From Acholeplasmataceae bacterium (GTDB lineage: Bacteria > Bacillota_I > Bacilli_A > Acholeplasmatales > Acholeplasmataceae): a stretch of 32,818 bases of DNA. Positions 24,490-31,436 of the stretch are shown piece by piece. How positions within the stretch are numbered: position 1 is the first letter of the stretch; every line of letters begins with the position of its first letter. The stretch covers positions 1 through 32,818 of the forward strand of contig JAIPGC010000011.1 in the NCBI GenBank assembly GCA_021736335.1, written 5' to 3'. The position numbers and the translations under genes are program-made. A model generated the notes under the pieces. It had not been told where the DNA came from, made no database searches, and saw nothing but the letters and a program-made list of their open reading frames with translations.

Positions 24490-25874
24490 CACTTCTTACC
24501 TCCTGCTCCACCAACGGTCATTGATGATACTCTAATCGTAGGTTGTCCAACATCGACAGGAATACTTCCTGATAAAGAACCACACATACCTTGTCCAAAT
24601 TCTAAGTTGTCAGATACCTTATCAATCTTAAATAGTACATCTTTCCCGTGTCCAATTAGCATTGCTCCACGAACAGGTCTTGTGAGTTTACCATCTTCAA
24701 TCATGTAGCCTTCTTGTACTGCAAAATTAAACTCTCCTGTTGCTGGAACTACTGTTCCACCACCAAGTTTTTTAGCAAATAATCCATATTTGGTATCTTT
24801 GATAATATCTTCAAATTTATCTTGTCCAGGTGCAATATATGTCGAATTCATTCTTGATGTTGGTGAAAACTTATAAGATTGTCTTCTTCCTGATCCTGTC
24901 GGTTCCATCTTCATCTTTCTTGCATTACGATAATCGATCAAATACCCTTTTAAAACACCATTTTCAATTAACAAATTCTTTTGTGTAGGTTTGCCTTCAT
25001 CATCATAGCTTAATCTGCCCCATGCACCATCAACATCACCATCATCATAAGCAGTTACAATATCAGATCCCACTTTTTGTCCTAATTTACCGACAAATGG
25101 AGATAAGCCTTTAGCAACAGCAGTAGCTTCCAAAGGATGTCCACATGCTTCATGGAAGATGACGCCTCCAAATGCATTATGAAGAACAACTGGCATCACT
25201 TGAGCAGTCATATCTTCTGCACTTAAGAGTTTAACTGCACTTTCAGCAACTTCATTGGCATAGGCTTTAAAATCAACTTCATCAAAAATCTCAAAGCCCA
25301 TAAAGCGTCCAGGACCTTCATATGCTTGTTGCATGAGTCCGTTTTCTTGAGCAATAGCAGCTAACATCACGCGTGAATATGTTCTTTTATCATCTTGATA
25401 CACACCTTCACTATTAGCAATTAATACATATTGTTCAGTCTCTAGTAATTGGCTCAAGGCTTGAACAATCCTTGAATCGTAATTTTTAATTTGATTGGAT
25501 AAAGCTTGAAGCACTTGTGATTTTTCTTCTACAGGAACCGAATTCATTGGTTTTTTAACGTCATTCTTAAATGGTTTCTTTTCTCCAAGTGGACTAACTT
25601 TTGTAAGTTCACCCGAAAATGACGCTCTCAGATTTTTGACAACTGCAAGAATAGAATCGAATGATACATGGTTGGTGAAACCATAAACTTCATCGACACC
25701 TTGAATCAATCTTACACCAGCTCCAAATACATTTCCTTGGTCAATGGATGTCACATCTCCACTTGTCACTCTAATAAATGATGATTTTGTGTCCTCTAAA
25801 AAGATTTCTGCAAAATCAGCTCCCGTTTGAAGTGCTTCATTCAATAATTCTTGAATTTCTACTTTTTTTAGCAT
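24489..25874 (-). CDS. tldD: TldD-type metalloprotease subunit
   Basis: The catalytic subunit, 461 residues, with the zinc motif HEACGH at 241-246 (F-HEACGHPLEA). The C-terminal beta-rich domain has GGTVVPATGEFNFAVQEGY and PVRGAMLIG, as in U62-family peptidases. The start ATG at 25874 lies 7 nt after AAGAGG; an out-of-frame ATG between them stops after three codons. It has its own strong promoter and is co-transcribed with tldE, whose start overlaps its TGA stop. The substrate is unknown. Confidence 0.92.
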   Translation of the reverse strand: MLKKVEIQELLNEALQTGADFAEIFLEDTKSSFIRVTSGDVTSIDQGNVFGAGVRLIQGVDEVYGFTNHVSFDSILAVVKNLRASFSGELTKVSPLGEKKPFKNDVKKPMNSVPVEEKSQVLQALSNQIKNYDSRIVQALSQLLETEQYVLIANSEGVYQDDKRTYSRVMLAAIAQENGLMQQAYEGPGRFMGFEIFDEVDFKAYANEVAESAVKLLSAEDMTAQVMPVVLHNAFGGVIFHEACGHPLEATAVAKGLSPFVGKLGQKVGSDIVTAYDDGDVDGAWGRLSYDDEGKPTQKNLLIENGVLKGYLIDYRNARKMKMEPTGSGRRQSYKFSPTSRMNSTYIAPGQDKFEDIIKDTKYGLFAKKLGGGTVVPATGEFNFAVQEGYMIEDGKLTRPVRGAMLIGHGKDVLFKIDKVSDNLEFGQGMCGSLSGSIPVDVGQPTIRVSSMTVGGAGGKK

Positions 25875-25900
25875 AGCATAACCTCTTTTCTATTGTTTCT

Positions 25901-25929
25901 ATTTTAGATAATCATTTGCTTGATGTCAA
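25901..25929 (-). promoter_or_regulatory. Sigma-A promoter of tldD-tldE
   Basis: TTGACA (25924-25929), 17-bp spacer, TAAAAT (25901-25906) on the minus strand, starting about 24 bp after the exporter stop codon. Confidence 0.85.
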
Positions 25930-25952
25930 ACAAATTTATTAACATGTGATTT

Positions 25953-27764
25953 TTAAGACAATTCAACGTTAAGTGGAACAGTATTTTCTTGCTCATCATA
26001 CTGCAGTTGATATAAGTGATAATATAATCCTTTATGTTTAAGTAATTCTTGATGTGAGCCTTCTTCTTTGATTTCGCCCTTTTGCATGACTAAAATCTTA
26101 GTGCTGTGTTGAATGGTTGATAGTCTATGAGCTACTATCAGCATGGTTGATATATTCATCATTTTTTCTAGTGATTGCTGAATCAATTCTTCAGTTTCAC
26201 TATCGATATTTGCTGTAGCTTCATCCAAGATCATCAAACTAGGCTTATAGACAAGTGCTCTAGCGAAGCTTATGAGTTGTCGTTGTCCGCTTGAGAAGTT
26301 ATTACCTCGTTCTAACACCATGTGTTCATAACCATTATTGAGACGATCAATAAATGTATTTGCTCCAACATAATTTGATGCTGCAATCACTTCTTCAGAT
26401 GTAATTTCTTCATCTCTAAGTGTAATATTTTCTGCAATCGTTCCACTGAATAAGAAGACATCTTGAAGCATTTGACCAATATGTCTTCTAAGAGATGAAC
26501 GTTTAATCTTTCTAATATCAATACCATCAATCAAGATTTGTCCTTTTTGAATTTCATAATTTCTCACGATCAAACTCAAGATTGTTGTTTTTCCTGAACC
26601 GGTTGCACCAACGAAAGCCACTGTATCACCAGGATTAACTTTAAAGCTCACGCCTTTTAAAACCCATTCATCCTTGAGATAATAAAACCATACATCTTTA
26701 AATTCAATTCTTCCCGAAAACTCTGTGAGTTCTATTGCATCTTCTACATCCGTTATTTCTGGGTAAGTATCTAAGACATCGAACACTTTTTCAGCTGCAG
26801 CGAATCCGCTTTGCATGATATTGAATTGTTCAGCCAATTCTTGAATTGGTTCGAAGAAATCTCTAACATAATAGAAGTATGAGAATAATAACCCAGCAGT
26901 GAATGCTGTTGTTAAAACCTCTTGATATCCAATGTATAAAACAATCAGTGTTCCAACCATAGATAAGAAATATATGGTTGGTCTAAATATACCAAAGACT
27001 AATATTTCTTGGAGATAACTGTTTCTAAGCTTTTTACTGTATAGATTAAATTCTTTTCGCTTTTTGTCTTGCTGATTAAATATTTGTGTTATTTTCATGC
27101 CCGATAGATTCTCAGATAAGAATGCATTTACTTCAGAAAGACTTGCTCTAACTCTACGATAAGATGCTCTTGAGAACTTTCTAAATAGGTAAGCAGCAAA
27201 TAAAACCACTGGAATAACCATGATGACATAAAGTGTGATCTTGAAATTTAAAATAAATAAGACAACCAATATAGCAATTAAATATAGCACATTTCTAATC
27301 AAGTTTACTGCAACAGAAGTATACATTTCAGATATTGTGTTGGTATCATTTGTGACTCTTGTTACCAGTTTGCCAACTGGAACCTGATTGACTTGACCAA
27401 TTGCCAAGTTTTCAATGTGATTGAAGACATCATTTCTTAAGGTAACAACTGTTTTCTGTCCAACCTTTTGAAGCATGTAGTTCTGATAAAAATTGGTAAA
27501 GTTACCTAAGAACATTGCTAATAAGAAAGCTCCACCCATTAAGAGAATATATAAGATTTGTTGATCTCTTGCCATGGTTGTACTGCTTACAATATCGATT
27601 GTATAACCAATGAGTAAAGCAGGTAATAATTGAATACCGATACCAACAAACATTAAAATAATAATGAGTAAGAATTCCTTCTTATAAGGCATTGCATAGT
27701 TAATCAAACGTTTAATGACTTCTTTGTCACTGCGTTCTCTTGTGTTATCCTTAAAATCCTTCAT
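25953..27764 (-). CDS. Heterodimeric ABC exporter, subunit with catalytic Walker B
   Basis: A membrane-nucleotide-binding fusion of the multidrug type, 603 residues. Six transmembrane helices lie between about 30 and 315. The ATPase domain has Walker A GATGSGKTT (386-394), a changed signature FSSGQ (490-494, canonical LSGGQ), Walker B LMILDEA with catalytic Glu515, and AHRLST. The complete Walker B combined with a degenerate signature is the pattern of one half of BmrCD/LmrCD/TM287-288-like heterodimers. The start follows AAGGAGG by 8 nt and overlaps the partner gene by 14 nt. The substrate could be drugs, lipids or peptides; it is not determinable here. Confidence 0.92.
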   Translation of the reverse strand: MKDFKDNTRERSDKEVIKRLINYAMPYKKEFLLIIILMFVGIGIQLLPALLIGYTIDIVSSTTMARDQQILYILLMGGAFLLAMFLGNFTNFYQNYMLQKVGQKTVVTLRNDVFNHIENLAIGQVNQVPVGKLVTRVTNDTNTISEMYTSVAVNLIRNVLYLIAILVVLFILNFKITLYVIMVIPVVLFAAYLFRKFSRASYRRVRASLSEVNAFLSENLSGMKITQIFNQQDKKRKEFNLYSKKLRNSYLQEILVFGIFRPTIYFLSMVGTLIVLYIGYQEVLTTAFTAGLLFSYFYYVRDFFEPIQELAEQFNIMQSGFAAAEKVFDVLDTYPEITDVEDAIELTEFSGRIEFKDVWFYYLKDEWVLKGVSFKVNPGDTVAFVGATGSGKTTILSLIVRNYEIQKGQILIDGIDIRKIKRSSLRRHIGQMLQDVFLFSGTIAENITLRDEEITSEEVIAASNYVGANTFIDRLNNGYEHMVLERGNNFSSGQRQLISFARALVYKPSLMILDEATANIDSETEELIQQSLEKMMNISTMLIVAHRLSTIQHSTKILVMQKGEIKEEGSHQELLKHKGLYYHLYQLQYDEQENTVPLNVELS

Positions 27765-29523
27765 GATTTGCGCCTCCTTGAACTAGATTTTCTAATGTCT
27801 GGCGTTTAACCATATCTCGATATAATTCTGAAGTTTTCATCAAAGTAGCATGACTGCCTACTGCTGAAATTCTTCCTTGATCTAATAAAATGATTTTATC
27901 CATCTTTTTGACTGTGGAAATACGATGTGCAATAAAGATGGTTGTCTTACCTTTTCTAATCTTATGGAGATTATTGATGATAGCATCTTCAGTTTTCGTA
28001 TCAACAGCTGATACTGAATCATCTAGGATTAAGATTTCTGGGTTTTTCGCTAAAGCTCTAGCAATACTAATTCTTTGTTTTTGTCCACCAGAGACAGTAA
28101 CACCTCGTTCACCTAAAATGGTATTGAACTGTTCTTTAAATTCCATAACATTATCATAAACATCCGCCAATCTTGCTGCTTCTTTAATTTCTTCTTCATC
28201 AGGATTTTCATAGGCGAAACCTATGTTGTTTGTGATTGTATCTGAAAATAGGAAGTTATCTTGAGGCACATAACCAATTGTTTGTCTAACGGATCTTAAC
28301 GTAAGCTTCATGATGTCGTGATCACCAACAAACACGCTATTCTCATCTAAATTGTATATTCTTAAAAACAGGTCAACAAGGCTACTTTTACCACTGCCTG
28401 TGCGTCCTAAAATACCGACCATTTCACCTGCTTTGATATCAAATGAAACATCCTTGAGTACTGGTTCTTCACCATCAGGATATTTAAAGGTAAGGTTTTT
28501 AACTGAGATGCTTCCTTTTAGGTTATCAATATCTAAAGCATCTTCCTTATCATTAATCTCCACTTCGGTATTTAAAAATTTATCTATGCGTGTCGCACTT
28601 GCTTTCGCCTGTGATTGGATTTGAATAAATCTTGATAATGCCATAACTGGCCAAATGAGTGTAAAGAAATAACTGATATACTCTGTGAGCTGTCCTGTCG
28701 TCAGACCTGTTCCATCAGTTCTTAGAACGAGGAAACTTCCATACATGATAATCAATAAAATAATTAGATTAAGTGCTAAGCTAATAGCAATATTGACTGA
28801 AATAATAAACTTTACAAAAGCCATGTTTTTGTCATATAGATCACCATTTTTTTGGTTGAAATAAATGGCTTCTTTTTTTTCTCTAACAAATGCTTTAATG
28901 ACAGAGATACCTGAAAAATTTTCTTGGGTGAAATCACTTAGCTTTTCAAATGATTCTTGTCTCTTCTTAAATATCGAAGATATTGATTTTCTAATAAAGA
29001 CTAGCATAACACCTAAGATTAACATAGGAATAGCTGCGTATAATGTCAATCTTGAATTGAGGCTTGCCATTCTATATAATGCAAATCCCCCAAGCATTAA
29101 ACCATCTGTCAAAGTAAGGATACCTGGTCCATAAACTTGGCGAACCGCTTCTAAGTCATTGATAAAATATGCCATGAGTCCTCCAACCTTTTCCTGCCCA
29201 TAATAGCTTTGGGATAATTTGGTTGCGTGAACAAACATAGCATTTCTTAAATTGTATTCAATTCTTCTTGATGCACCAAAAATCGTATATCTCCATAAAA
29301 AACGACCAATAGTGATCATTCCTGCAAGAATCGCTATTTGCAGAATAGAATTCTTAATGGCTTGTGTATCTGGAGATGCCGATTTTAATGTGTCAATAAT
29401 TCCCCCAACTAACTTTGGAATATCGAGTTGAATCCAGTCAACATAGATTAAAACTGCGATACCAACGATAAAGTATAAAGCATACTTGAGGTAATACTTC
29501 CTAAAATGCTTTCCAAATAACAT
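27751..29523 (-). CDS. Heterodimeric ABC exporter, subunit with degenerate Walker B
   Basis: The partner of the following gene, 590 residues, with six N-terminal membrane helices. Walker A is GRTGSGKSS (about 373-381), the signature VSGGQ (477-481) is near-canonical, and Walker B reads ILILDDS, with Asp502 in place of the catalytic Glu. This loss plus the partner's FSSGQ would fall in the same composite ATP site, leaving one active and one degenerate site. The start at 29523 (MLFGKHFRKYY) lies 6 nt after AAGGAG; the frame extends to 29562 but that region holds the promoter. It follows the SHOCT/DUF2089 operon. Confidence 0.92.
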   Translation of the reverse strand: MLFGKHFRKYYLKYALYFIVGIAVLIYVDWIQLDIPKLVGGIIDTLKSASPDTQAIKNSILQIAILAGMITIGRFLWRYTIFGASRRIEYNLRNAMFVHATKLSQSYYGQEKVGGLMAYFINDLEAVRQVYGPGILTLTDGLMLGGFALYRMASLNSRLTLYAAIPMLILGVMLVFIRKSISSIFKKRQESFEKLSDFTQENFSGISVIKAFVREKKEAIYFNQKNGDLYDKNMAFVKFIISVNIAISLALNLIILLIIMYGSFLVLRTDGTGLTTGQLTEYISYFFTLIWPVMALSRFIQIQSQAKASATRIDKFLNTEVEINDKEDALDIDNLKGSISVKNLTFKYPDGEEPVLKDVSFDIKAGEMVGILGRTGSGKSSLVDLFLRIYNLDENSVFVGDHDIMKLTLRSVRQTIGYVPQDNFLFSDTITNNIGFAYENPDEEEIKEAARLADVYDNVMEFKEQFNTILGERGVTVSGGQKQRISIARALAKNPEILILDDSVSAVDTKTEDAIINNLHKIRKGKTTIFIAHRISTVKKMDKIILLDQGRISAVGSHATLMKTSELYRDMVKRQTLENLVQGGANHEGF

Positions 29524-29550
29524 GATGTTCTCCTTCGTGACTACAATACT

Positions 29551-29578
29551 ATTATAATACATGAAGTCTAAATAACAA
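29551..29578 (-). promoter_or_regulatory. Promoter of the ABC exporter
   Basis: TTGTTA (29573-29578), 16-bp spacer, TATAAT (29551-29556) on the minus strand. The -35 lies in one arm of the inverted repeat at 29574-29609. Confidence 0.65.
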
Positions 29579-29609
29579 TAAAGACGTTTAAAATAAACGC
29601 TCTATTGTT
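29574..29609. repeat. Long inverted repeat at exporter promoter
   Basis: AACAATAAAGACGTTTA and TAAACGCTCTATTGTT form arms of 17 and 16 nt with one bulge, one mismatch and a 3-nt centre. It may be a weak terminator for the upstream SHOCT operon (no proper T-run follows) or an operator, since it covers the exporter -35. Confidence 0.5.
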
Positions 29610-29633
29610 ATAAAGATTCAATTTTTTTTCAAT

Positions 29634-30026
29634 TTATTCAACAATAATTTTTACATTGTCACCGTCAGCTGATTGGATATTGACAATTTCACCCATGACA
29701 CCTTGGCTGATCATTTCAATCAATGCATCAATATCTAAGTCTGTATCTTGTAAATTTAACTTGAATTTGTCTGATTTCAATAATTTAGCAAATTCAATTG
29801 GAATTTGAACTCTAACAACATCTCCATCCTGAGAATCTACTAAAATCTTTAGCATTCTAAATGGTGCTTTCTTCCCAGGAGTAACAATGGTTTGTTCAGC
29901 AAATTTTTCTTCTGATGGACGATCCATTGAACTTAATAATCTTTCTGCATCATCTGCATTGATAACGCCTTTAGCTAGTAAATCTAATATTTTCATTCTT
30001 TCTTCTTTTAATTGGTCTTTTGACAT
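29634..30026 (-). CDS. SHOCT-like domain protein
   Basis: A 130-residue soluble protein. Residues about 7-34 (ERMKILDLLAKGVINADDAE, then RLLSSM) match the short helical hairpin found at the N-terminus of YvlB/LiaX-like proteins and at the C-terminus of DUF2089. The rest is a predicted beta-rich domain: FRMLKILVDSQDGDVVRVQI, then an IPIEFAKLL segment and a closing VKIIVE strand. The order matches the first gene of the operon (30857-31219), suggesting paralogy. The start at 30026 has SD AAGGTG; the GTG at 30035 overlaps it. Last gene before the exporter. No defined biochemical role is known to me; a link to envelope stress is inference. Confidence 0.75.
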   Translation of the reverse strand: MSKDQLKEERMKILDLLAKGVINADDAERLLSSMDRPSEEKFAEQTIVTPGKKAPFRMLKILVDSQDGDVVRVQIPIEFAKLLKSDKFKLNLQDTDLDIDALIEMISQGVMGEIVNIQSADGDNVKIIVE

Positions 30027-30052
30027 TTCATTCACCTTTTCTTTTTTTTAGA

Positions 30053-30256
30053 TTATTTTTTATTTGATTCAATCATTTCTGCAAGACTATGTTCGTTTGT
30101 TAAATCGAGTTCTTGATCTTCGATAAGATACAAAACACTATGTACAACATGCTCAGGTTGAGTAGCGTATAATTCACCTAGTTGACTATTGCCTCTGGTT
30201 CTTGTATGACTATGTTGTTGATAAAATTGGTTTGGATGGAAAAATGTTTTTCTCAT
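30053..30256 (-). CDS. Hypothetical small protein, 67 aa
   Basis: I do not recognise a family. The product is polar, with an N-terminal stretch rich in His, Gln and Arg (FFHPNQFYQQHSHTRTRG) and an acidic C-terminal half (LIEDQELDLTNEHSLAEMIE). It has no membrane helix or signal peptide and no Cys. A good SD (AGGTGA, 4 nt before ATG) overlaps the stop of the DUF2089 gene, which supports real, coupled translation. It lies 26 nt upstream of the SHOCT-like gene. It could be a partner or regulator of the neighbouring SHOCT proteins; this rests on position only. Confidence 0.65.
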   Translation of the reverse strand: MRKTFFHPNQFYQQHSHTRTRGNSQLGELYATQPEHVVHSVLYLIEDQELDLTNEHSLAEMIESNKK

Positions 30257-30264
30257 ACTATCAC

Positions 30265-30681
30265 CTATTTTTCTTTCTTGAAGATTTCGATTGCATCAGC
30301 AACCGTTAATTCTCCTTTTTCAATCTTTTCTAATATGTTTGATTTGTTAACCTTGGGTGTTGATGGTTCTTTTACGATCACTTCATCTTCAAATGGTTCT
30401 AATGAATAACCAAGACCTACAATAACATCATCAAGCATCTTCTTAACTGTTGGATAGCTAATATTTAGCTCCTTCTCAATCATCTTGATATTTCCTCTAT
30501 TTTTAATGAATACTTCGATAAAATAAAGTTTTTCTGTTTCAAGATAATTAAACTTTGATAATGTGAAATCACCTTCAATGGTTGTATCACAATGATCACA
30601 ATGCAACTTTACAACGTTCAAATCATGTTTGCAAACTGGACAAGTACTGAGTATGGGGTTTACTTTATTTCTTTCTTTCAT
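30265..30681 (-). CDS. DUF2089 protein: zinc ribbon plus helix-turn-helix
   Basis: A 138-residue protein with the DUF2089 pattern. The N-terminal zinc ribbon uses CPVC (14-17) and CDHC (28-31). A sigma-like helix-turn-helix follows, IKNRGNIKMIEKELNISYPT (about 59-78) with VKKMLDDVI after it. The C-terminal SHOCT-like hairpin is SNILEKIEKGELTVADAIEIF. It may bind DNA and interact through its C-terminal hairpin with the similar modules of its operon neighbours. SD AAGGAG lies 9 nt before ATG. The family is widespread in Firmicutes without an established function that I know of. Confidence 0.85.
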   Translation of the reverse strand: MKERNKVNPILSTCPVCKHDLNVVKLHCDHCDTTIEGDFTLSKFNYLETEKLYFIEVFIKNRGNIKMIEKELNISYPTVKKMLDDVIVGLGYSLEPFEDEVIVKEPSTPKVNKSNILEKIEKGELTVADAIEIFKKEK

Positions 30682-30725
30682 TTTTTATTTCTCCTTATAT
30701 GTAGTTTTATTATTTATTATTTTCT

Positions 30726-30842
30726 TTAGAGAGACTTGACATCATAGTAAGTGAGTAACATATTTTGGTTGAGAGAGTATCTGACATTGTAATTTTTTTC
30801 ATTATGGGTATTATTGAGATATTTCATTCTTTTATTTTTCAT
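30726..30842 (-). CDS. Small ORF, 38 aa, unrecognised
   Basis: An ATG at 30842 opens a 38-codon frame beginning MKNKRMKYLNNTHNEKNYNV and ending in TAA at 30726, with a strong SD (AAAGGAG, 9 nt upstream). It fills most of the gap between the first SHOCT gene and the DUF2089 gene on the same transcript. The peptide is basic and polar, has no membrane segment and no Cys, and matches nothing I know. The SD quality and position support translation; it could be a leader peptide that tunes DUF2089 expression rather than a functional protein. Confidence 0.5.
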   Translation of the reverse strand: MKNKRMKYLNNTHNEKNYNVRYSLNQNMLLTYYDVKSL

Positions 30843-30856
30843 AACTATATTCTCCT

Positions 30857-31219
30857 TTATATCGTTTTAATGTAAATCTTGACATCATCATGGGTCCTTA
30901 CATCAACTTTGATTCCATGAAGTGAAACTAACTCTAACAATTCCTTAGGTGCCATTGGGAAATTATCATTGATTGGATCTGAACTGTTTTTGAACTTCCT
31001 TGGAACAAACAATTTCACAAGGAAGATTGGTACTGGTAAGAATAATAGAATACTGAGGAAGATTGTTGCACCTTTGCTCTCTGGAACTCTAATTCGAACC
31101 TTTACGAAACTTGCTTTTCTTGGTTTTCGTTCCTTTTGAGAATTATATAATAGTTTATATGCTTCTTTAGGTTTTAGTTCATTTTGATTCAATTGATTTA
31201 GAACTTCATATTTTGTCAT
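30857..31219 (-). CDS. SHOCT-like protein with a hydrophobic central segment
   Basis: A 120-residue first gene of the operon. The N-terminus (YEVLNQLNQNELKPKEAYKL) resembles the SHOCT-like hairpin. A basic stretch (KERKPRKASFVKVRIRVPE) leads to a hydrophobic segment at about 50-72 (ATIFLSILLFLPVPIFLVKL), long enough to cross the membrane, then a soluble tail with KELLELVSLHGIKVDV and VKIYIKTI. The tail and the FVKVRIRV strand align with those of the SHOCT-like protein at 29634-30026, so the two are probable paralogues, one membrane-attached and one soluble. SD AAAGGAA lies about 9 nt before ATG. Strong promoter upstream. Confidence 0.72.
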   Translation of the reverse strand: MTKYEVLNQLNQNELKPKEAYKLLYNSQKERKPRKASFVKVRIRVPESKGATIFLSILLFLPVPIFLVKLFVPRKFKNSSDPINDNFPMAPKELLELVSLHGIKVDVRTHDDVKIYIKTI

Positions 31220-31259
31220 TTTTTGTTTCCTTTTATTGATTTAATTGATTTACAACTTA

Positions 31260-31288
31260 ATTATATTCATTTTCACATCAAATGTCAA
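31260..31288 (-). promoter_or_regulatory. Consensus promoter of SHOCT/DUF2089 operon
   Basis: TTGACA (31283-31288), 17-bp spacer, TATAAT (31260-31265) on the minus strand: a perfect sigma-A consensus, so strong basal expression is expected unless repressed. Confidence 0.93.
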
Positions 31289-31299
31289 TACTTTTATTC

Positions 31300-31398
31300 A
31301 AAAAAAGTTAAAAAAATTAATTTTTACCTTAATTTTCTTAATTTTTATCTGTTTTTTCTTGATTTTTTTAATTTTGTTCTATTTTTTTGTTAATTTTT
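31300..31398. promoter_or_regulatory. Phased A/T tracts, probable curved DNA
   Basis: On the plus strand, A-runs at 31300-31306 and 31310-31316 are followed by T-runs of 4-7 at 31321, 31333, 31342, 31352, 31363, 31372, 31382 and 31394. The centres of the eight T-runs average about 10.4 bp apart, the helical repeat, which predicts strong intrinsic curvature. The tract fills the gap between the divergent SHOCT-operon and pepT promoters, and may act as an UP element for pepT. Confidence 0.65.
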
Positions 31399-31402
31399 GA
31401 GT

Positions 31403-31408
31403 TATAAT
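31403..31408 (+). promoter_or_regulatory. pepT -10 box
   Basis: TATAAT, 29 bp before the pepT start. No TTGACA at 16-18 bp; that region is T-tract DNA, which may substitute as an UP element. Confidence 0.6.
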
Positions 31409-31436
31409 ATGTTTGAAAAGGAGGTTGATGTAGCCT

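Noticed and set aside
31300..31400. Tandem repeat or CRISPR-like array in the T-tract region
   Set aside because: Repeated units share only T-runs with variable joins and no conserved repeat/spacer lengths; better explained as curved promoter DNA.
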